Shown: piece after piece, positions 61,394 to 64,000 of the stretch
How positions within the stretch are numbered: position 1 is the stretch's first letter
Layout of the letters: each line of letters begins with the position of its first letter
Assembly: GCA_900314715.1 (NCBI GenBank)
Contig: OMWI01000005.1
Span: 1 to 64,000 of the forward strand
Length of the DNA stretch: 64,000 bases
Direction of reading: 5' to 3'
Origin: an uncultured Prevotellaceae bacterium
Lineage (GTDB): Bacteria > Bacteroidota > Bacteroidia > Bacteroidales > Bacteroidaceae
Translations under genes and position numbers: made by a program
The notes under the pieces: generated by a model
The model's input: the letters and a program-made list of their open reading frames with translations, nothing else
Databases searched by the model: none
Told to the model about the DNA's origin: nothing

Positions 61394-62395
61394 ATGATAG
61401 AAGTAACTATTCTCGTAGCGGTCTATAATGCAGAAAAATACTTGCGTGAATGTCTTGACTCACTTCTGAATCAAACGCTTCAGGAAATTCAAGTGATTTG
61501 CATTGATGATGCTTCCACAGACTCTTCTTTATCCATCATTCAGGAATATGCCCAGAAAGACAAGCGCTTTGAATATCTTAGTTTAAAGGAAAACAAAGGA
61601 CAAGCTCACGCACGCAACGTAGGACTTCAGCAAGCAAAGGGCAAATATATCTGTTTTTTGGATAGCGATGATTTTTTCTCGGATGATGCACTTGAAAAAG
61701 CCGTAGAGGTTTTCAATAATCATGAGCAAACAGATTGCGTCTTGTTCCATGTAGAGAATTGCGACGAAAAAGGCAACAAGGTTTCCGATTATCCCATGCA
61801 ACCATTCGATAAACTATCGGGCATAGATGCATTTGAACAAAGTCTTACTTGGAAGATTCATGGGATTTACATAGTGAGGGCCGACATTCATCGGCAATTC
61901 CCATACGATGAAAGTTGCAAGACGTATAGTGACGATAACACCACTCGCATTCATTATTATAAATCAAGCGAAGTGAGATGTTGTTCGGGTATTTACCATT
62001 ATCGTCATCATGACAATTCAGTAACCCATCGCATAGATGCTTCTCGTTTCAATTATCTCAGAGCCAACGAGAGTATGAAACGACAATTGTTTGAGTTGGG
62101 AGCATCAGACAGGATTTTAAACCTTTACGAAAATGTCAGATGGTTGGTATTGATTGACCAATATATGTTTTATTTCAATCATCGCCAACAACTTTCCCCC
62201 ACGGAAAAAGAATACGGACTATCCGAAATCAAACGAGTTTGGAACAACATCGAAACCGACCGCCTCTCTTTCCGCAATCGCATGAAATTCGGCTACATCC
62301 CCTTCAAATGTTCATGGCCATTATTCCGCATTCAAGAAGAAATCTATTTCACATTGAGAAAAATATACCATCCTCACATGTTGTTATTATTCTGA
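61394..62395 (+). CDS. Family 2 glycosyltransferase
   Basis: A 333-aa GT-A enzyme: VTILVAVYNAEKYLRECLDSLLNQ, CIDDASTDSS, KGQAHARNVGLQQAKG and metal-binding FLDSDDFF. The C-terminal half has a basic, aromatic stretch, typical of membrane-associated enzymes. It starts 8 nt after the flippase stop. Sugar and acceptor are unknown. Confidence 0.88.
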   Translation: MIEVTILVAVYNAEKYLRECLDSLLNQTLQEIQVICIDDASTDSSLSIIQEYAQKDKRFEYLSLKENKGQAHARNVGLQQAKGKYICFLDSDDFFSDDALEKAVEVFNNHEQTDCVLFHVENCDEKGNKVSDYPMQPFDKLSGIDAFEQSLTWKIHGIYIVRADIHRQFPYDESCKTYSDDNTTRIHYYKSSEVRCCSGIYHYRHHDNSVTHRIDASRFNYLRANESMKRQLFELGASDRILNLYENVRWLVLIDQYMFYFNHRQQLSPTEKEYGLSEIKRVWNNIETDRLSFRNRMKFGYIPFKCSWPLFRIQEEIYFTLRKIYHPHMLLLF

Positions 62396-62400
62396 ATACT

Positions 62401-62640
62401 TTATGCTCCCATAAAATCTAATTCATTCCGCTTAATAACCAACGGATAACGTTCTGGATGTCGGAGGCTATCAATTTCAAGATCAACGTCAAGATCTGGC
62501 CACTCAATGGCTTCGGAACCACTCATCTGGACGTTTAACACACTTCGAATAGGAGCATCCTGCATCCATGGAACTCGGTTGTACGACAAGAAATAGTCGT
62601 GTCCACAAACAGAAAGCATGATTCCTTGAGCGTTAATCAT
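62401..62640 (-). CDS. DUF2442 domain protein
   Basis: The ATG at 62640 gives 79 aa (MINAQGIMLSVCGHDYFLSYN); its start overlaps the DUF4160 stop by 8 nt. A longer reading from 62691 is possible but would overlap the partner by 59 bp. It shows YNRVPWMQDAPIRSVLNVQ and IEWPDLDVDLEIDSLRHPERYPL, the DUF2442 pattern. DUF4160-DUF2442 pairs are common small two-gene modules, often listed as toxin-antitoxin-like; the biochemical role is not settled. Confidence 0.8.
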   Translation of the reverse strand: MINAQGIMLSVCGHDYFLSYNRVPWMQDAPIRSVLNVQMSGSEAIEWPDLDVDLEIDSLRHPERYPLVIKRNELDFMGA

Positions 62641-62884
62641 CAATACGCTTGCCGATGTGTTGCTGAAATTGTTCTTTGAATCTGTCTGCATATTCTTCTA
62701 TGATTTTCTTGATTTCGTTTAACTTGTATTCGGGTATACCCGAATTCTTTGCCAATTCCACTTGTGGTTCAAGCCAATACTTGGCTTCATGTCTCCCACA
62801 TATTACATGAATGTGCATCCGTTCCTCCTCATTGGAGTATATCTAAAACGTATATTCTCCCTGACGTCTGAATACTGGACTCAT
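62633..62884 (-). pseudogene. DUF4160 domain gene interrupted by an in-frame TAG
   Basis: The frame starts ATG AGT CCA (MSPVFRRQGEYTF) at 62884, 17 nt after a -7 box, meets TAG at 62845-62843 (codon 14), and continues in the same frame with IYSNEEER, then MHIHVICGRHEAKYWLEPQVELAKN to the stop at 62633. Family proteins have this N-terminus joined without a stop, so the TAG replaces a sense codon. Translation could restart at the ATG at 62818, preceded by GAGGAGGAACGG, which resembles a strong ribosome-binding site; that would give a 61-aa product missing the first 22 positions. Readthrough or sequencing error are other options. Followed by the overlapping DUF2442 gene. Confidence 0.75.
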
Positions 62885-62900
62885 ATTTTTTCTTTTGAGT

Positions 62901-62909
62901 ACAAAAGTA
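62901..62909 (-). promoter_or_regulatory. -7 promoter box of the DUF4160-DUF2442 pair
   Basis: The minus strand reads TACTTTTGT with a TTTG 21 nt further upstream (62931-62934). It lies 16 nt before the ATG at 62884 and supports that ancestral start. Confidence 0.55.
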
Positions 62910-63115
62910 CAATTATTTTTGTAAATATGACAAAATATTATAGAAAAAGTAAATACAACAAATAGTTACATTATATAAACGACATGATTCGGCATAAAAA
63001 CGCTTTACATAATGGCAACTGGCTTTCATTTAGCAATTTCCCACGAAATTTCAATTATTATAGAGCGAACTGCGTTAATTCTCCAAAATCGCTTCGTTAT
63101 ATCAGCATTATTTTG

Positions 63116-63124
63116 TACTTTTGC
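63116..63124 (+). promoter_or_regulatory. -7 promoter box of the NhaD-like gene
   Basis: TACTTTTGC matches TAnnTTTGC, 20 nt before the ATG at 63145. Confidence 0.6.
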
Positions 63125-63144
63125 AAAAGAAATAATAATCTGCC

Positions 63145-64000
63145 ATGACATTAATAATTGTATTCATCTTATTGTTGTGTTACTTTCTCATAGCTACAGA
63201 GAATATTACCAACATCAACAAGGCTGCTACGGCCATCTTCGCTGGTACGGTGGGATGGGTGTTATACATCTGCTACGGTACCAATTTCGTTATGAGCCAA
63301 CACCCAGATGAATACATCGACTTCTTAGCAGGTGCAAGTCCTACAAGTCTTGCAGTCAAAGAATACATCGCTAATAATGTTTTCCTTACTTACGTCGGTA
63401 GGGCATCTGAGGTAGTGACATTCCTCTTGGCTACCATGACCATCGTGGAAATCCTCAACAACAATGGTTGCTTTGACTTTATCACCCAATTGCTCAAGAC
63501 ACGTTCGAGCAAGAAGATGCTATGGACTCTCACGGGTGTCACGTTCTTGCTTTCTGCCAATCTCGACAACCTTACCACAACCGTAATGATGCTTACGTTG
63601 ATGCACCAAGTGATTTCCAGTCGTAGGCAAAGGATGGTATTTGGTTCCGCTATTGTCATTGCCGCCAATATGGGAGGTGCACTCACCGTAATCGGAGATC
63701 CTTCTGGTTTGGTAATATGGAATATGGGAAAAGTTAGCGCAACCAATTTCTCTATGTCGTTGATGATTCCATGTCTCATCTCCTGCATCATACCCGTTTG
63801 GTGGATTGGCCGTTCGTTGCCCGAGCGATGCGATTCTGAATGGATTACCATGCCTTATCGCGGCAATGATACGCGTTTGAATGTTTGGCAACGATTAGTG
63901 ATGCTTTTCGTAGGAATCGGAGGACTTTGGTTTATTCCTACATTCCACAATATCACGCAATTGAGTCCGTTTATTGGAGCATTATGCGTATTGGCAGTAT
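63145..64000 (+). CDS. nhaD: NhaD-type Na+/H+ antiporter (3' end outside the window)
   Basis: An open frame from the ATG at 63145 stays open to the window edge (285 codons seen; the family is about 450-480 aa). It begins MTLIIVFILLLCYFLIATEN, a first membrane helix, and contains VTFLLATMTIVEILNNNG, the ion-transporter motif SANLDNLTTTVMM and the GGALTVIGDPSGLVIW re-entrant signature of NhaD proteins. It would export sodium using the proton gradient. The start is supported by the -7 box. Confidence 0.88.
   Translation, partial: MTLIIVFILLLCYFLIATENITNINKAATAIFAGTVGWVLYICYGTNFVMSQHPDEYIDFLAGASPTSLAVKEYIANNVFLTYVGRASEVVTFLLATMTIVEILNNNGCFDFITQLLKTRSSKKMLWTLTGVTFLLSANLDNLTTTVMMLTLMHQVISSRRQRMVFGSAIVIAANMGGALTVIGDPSGLVIWNMGKVSATNFSMSLMIPCLISCIIPVWWIGRSLPERCDSEWITMPYRGNDTRLNVWQRLVMLFVGIGGLWFIPTFHNITQLSPFIGALCVLAV

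Noticed and set aside
63390-63891. Minus-strand open frames opposite the end of the window
   Set aside because: They are antisense to the NhaD-like gene, which is open to the window edge and carries family motifs.

Overview
The window looks like a chromosomal segment of a Bacteroidota member, most likely Prevotella/Segatella-like. The evidence is the many TAnnTTTGC-type -7 promoter boxes, hybrid two-component systems with periplasmic propellers, ECF sigma/FecR/TonB-receptor cassettes, C-terminal GIYIxNGKKxxxK-type type IX secretion (T9SS) tails, and the familiar Bacteroidetes forms of MutS2, SecA and a DUF4105/Lnb-like protein. No phage, integrase, insertion sequence, rRNA or CRISPR array is visible. 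Taxonomy is inferred from features only.

Layout. 1-470: gene-free, repeat-rich leader ending in a tRNA-Ser(UGA) on the minus strand. 0.7-10.3 kb: housekeeping block (mutS2; a lone ABC ATPase; secA; an alkaline-phosphatase-fold protein that seems to lack catalytic residues, overlapping a Lnb/DUF4105 membrane protein). 10.4-14.5 kb: a secreted 935-aa T9SS protein behind a large nested inverted repeat, and a WG-repeat protein. 15.2-24.4 kb: an ECF sigma / FecR / TonB-receptor cassette, a LytTR regulator divergent from a LiaF-like membrane protein, a broken second receptor of different base composition, and a GNAT/zinc-ribbon protein. 24.4-36 kb: first pectin block (GH3 and a CE8-PL1 fusion, divergent from a hybrid two-component regulator that lacks the kinase ATPase domain). 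36.5-44.2 kb: FolK / M64 peptidase / TPR / DUF3298 operon, a LysM glucosaminidase and three glycosyltransferases. 44.3-59.4 kb: second pectin block (propeller-DUF362 fusion, PL11, a large T9SS protein; divergently PL22, an intact hybrid two-component regulator, GH28). 59.9-62.4 kb: flippase and glycosyltransferase. 62.4-64 kb: a DUF4160/DUF2442 pair in which the first gene carries an in-frame amber codon, and the 5' part of an NhaD-type antiporter that runs off the window.

How the genes fit together. CE8 would de-esterify homogalacturonan, PL1 and GH28 cut it, PL11 cuts rhamnogalacturonan I, PL22 converts unsaturated digalacturonate, and GH3 trims neutral sugars. Each block has its own propeller-type hybrid sensor. 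No SusC/SusD pair, GH105 or kdu gene lies in the window, so import and final catabolism must be encoded elsewhere.

The most unusual structure is not coding. Four intergenic regions carry short arrays with a 22-bp period built from GTTTA-N7-(T/C)AAAC half-sites. Two of these regions also share a 12-bp tandem repeat around AAGACCTC, including a 39-bp identical block, and a third is flanked by 11-bp tandem arrays in inverted orientation. A second recurring theme is -7 boxes lying 0-7 nt before start codons, which predicts leaderless or nearly leaderless messages for several genes.
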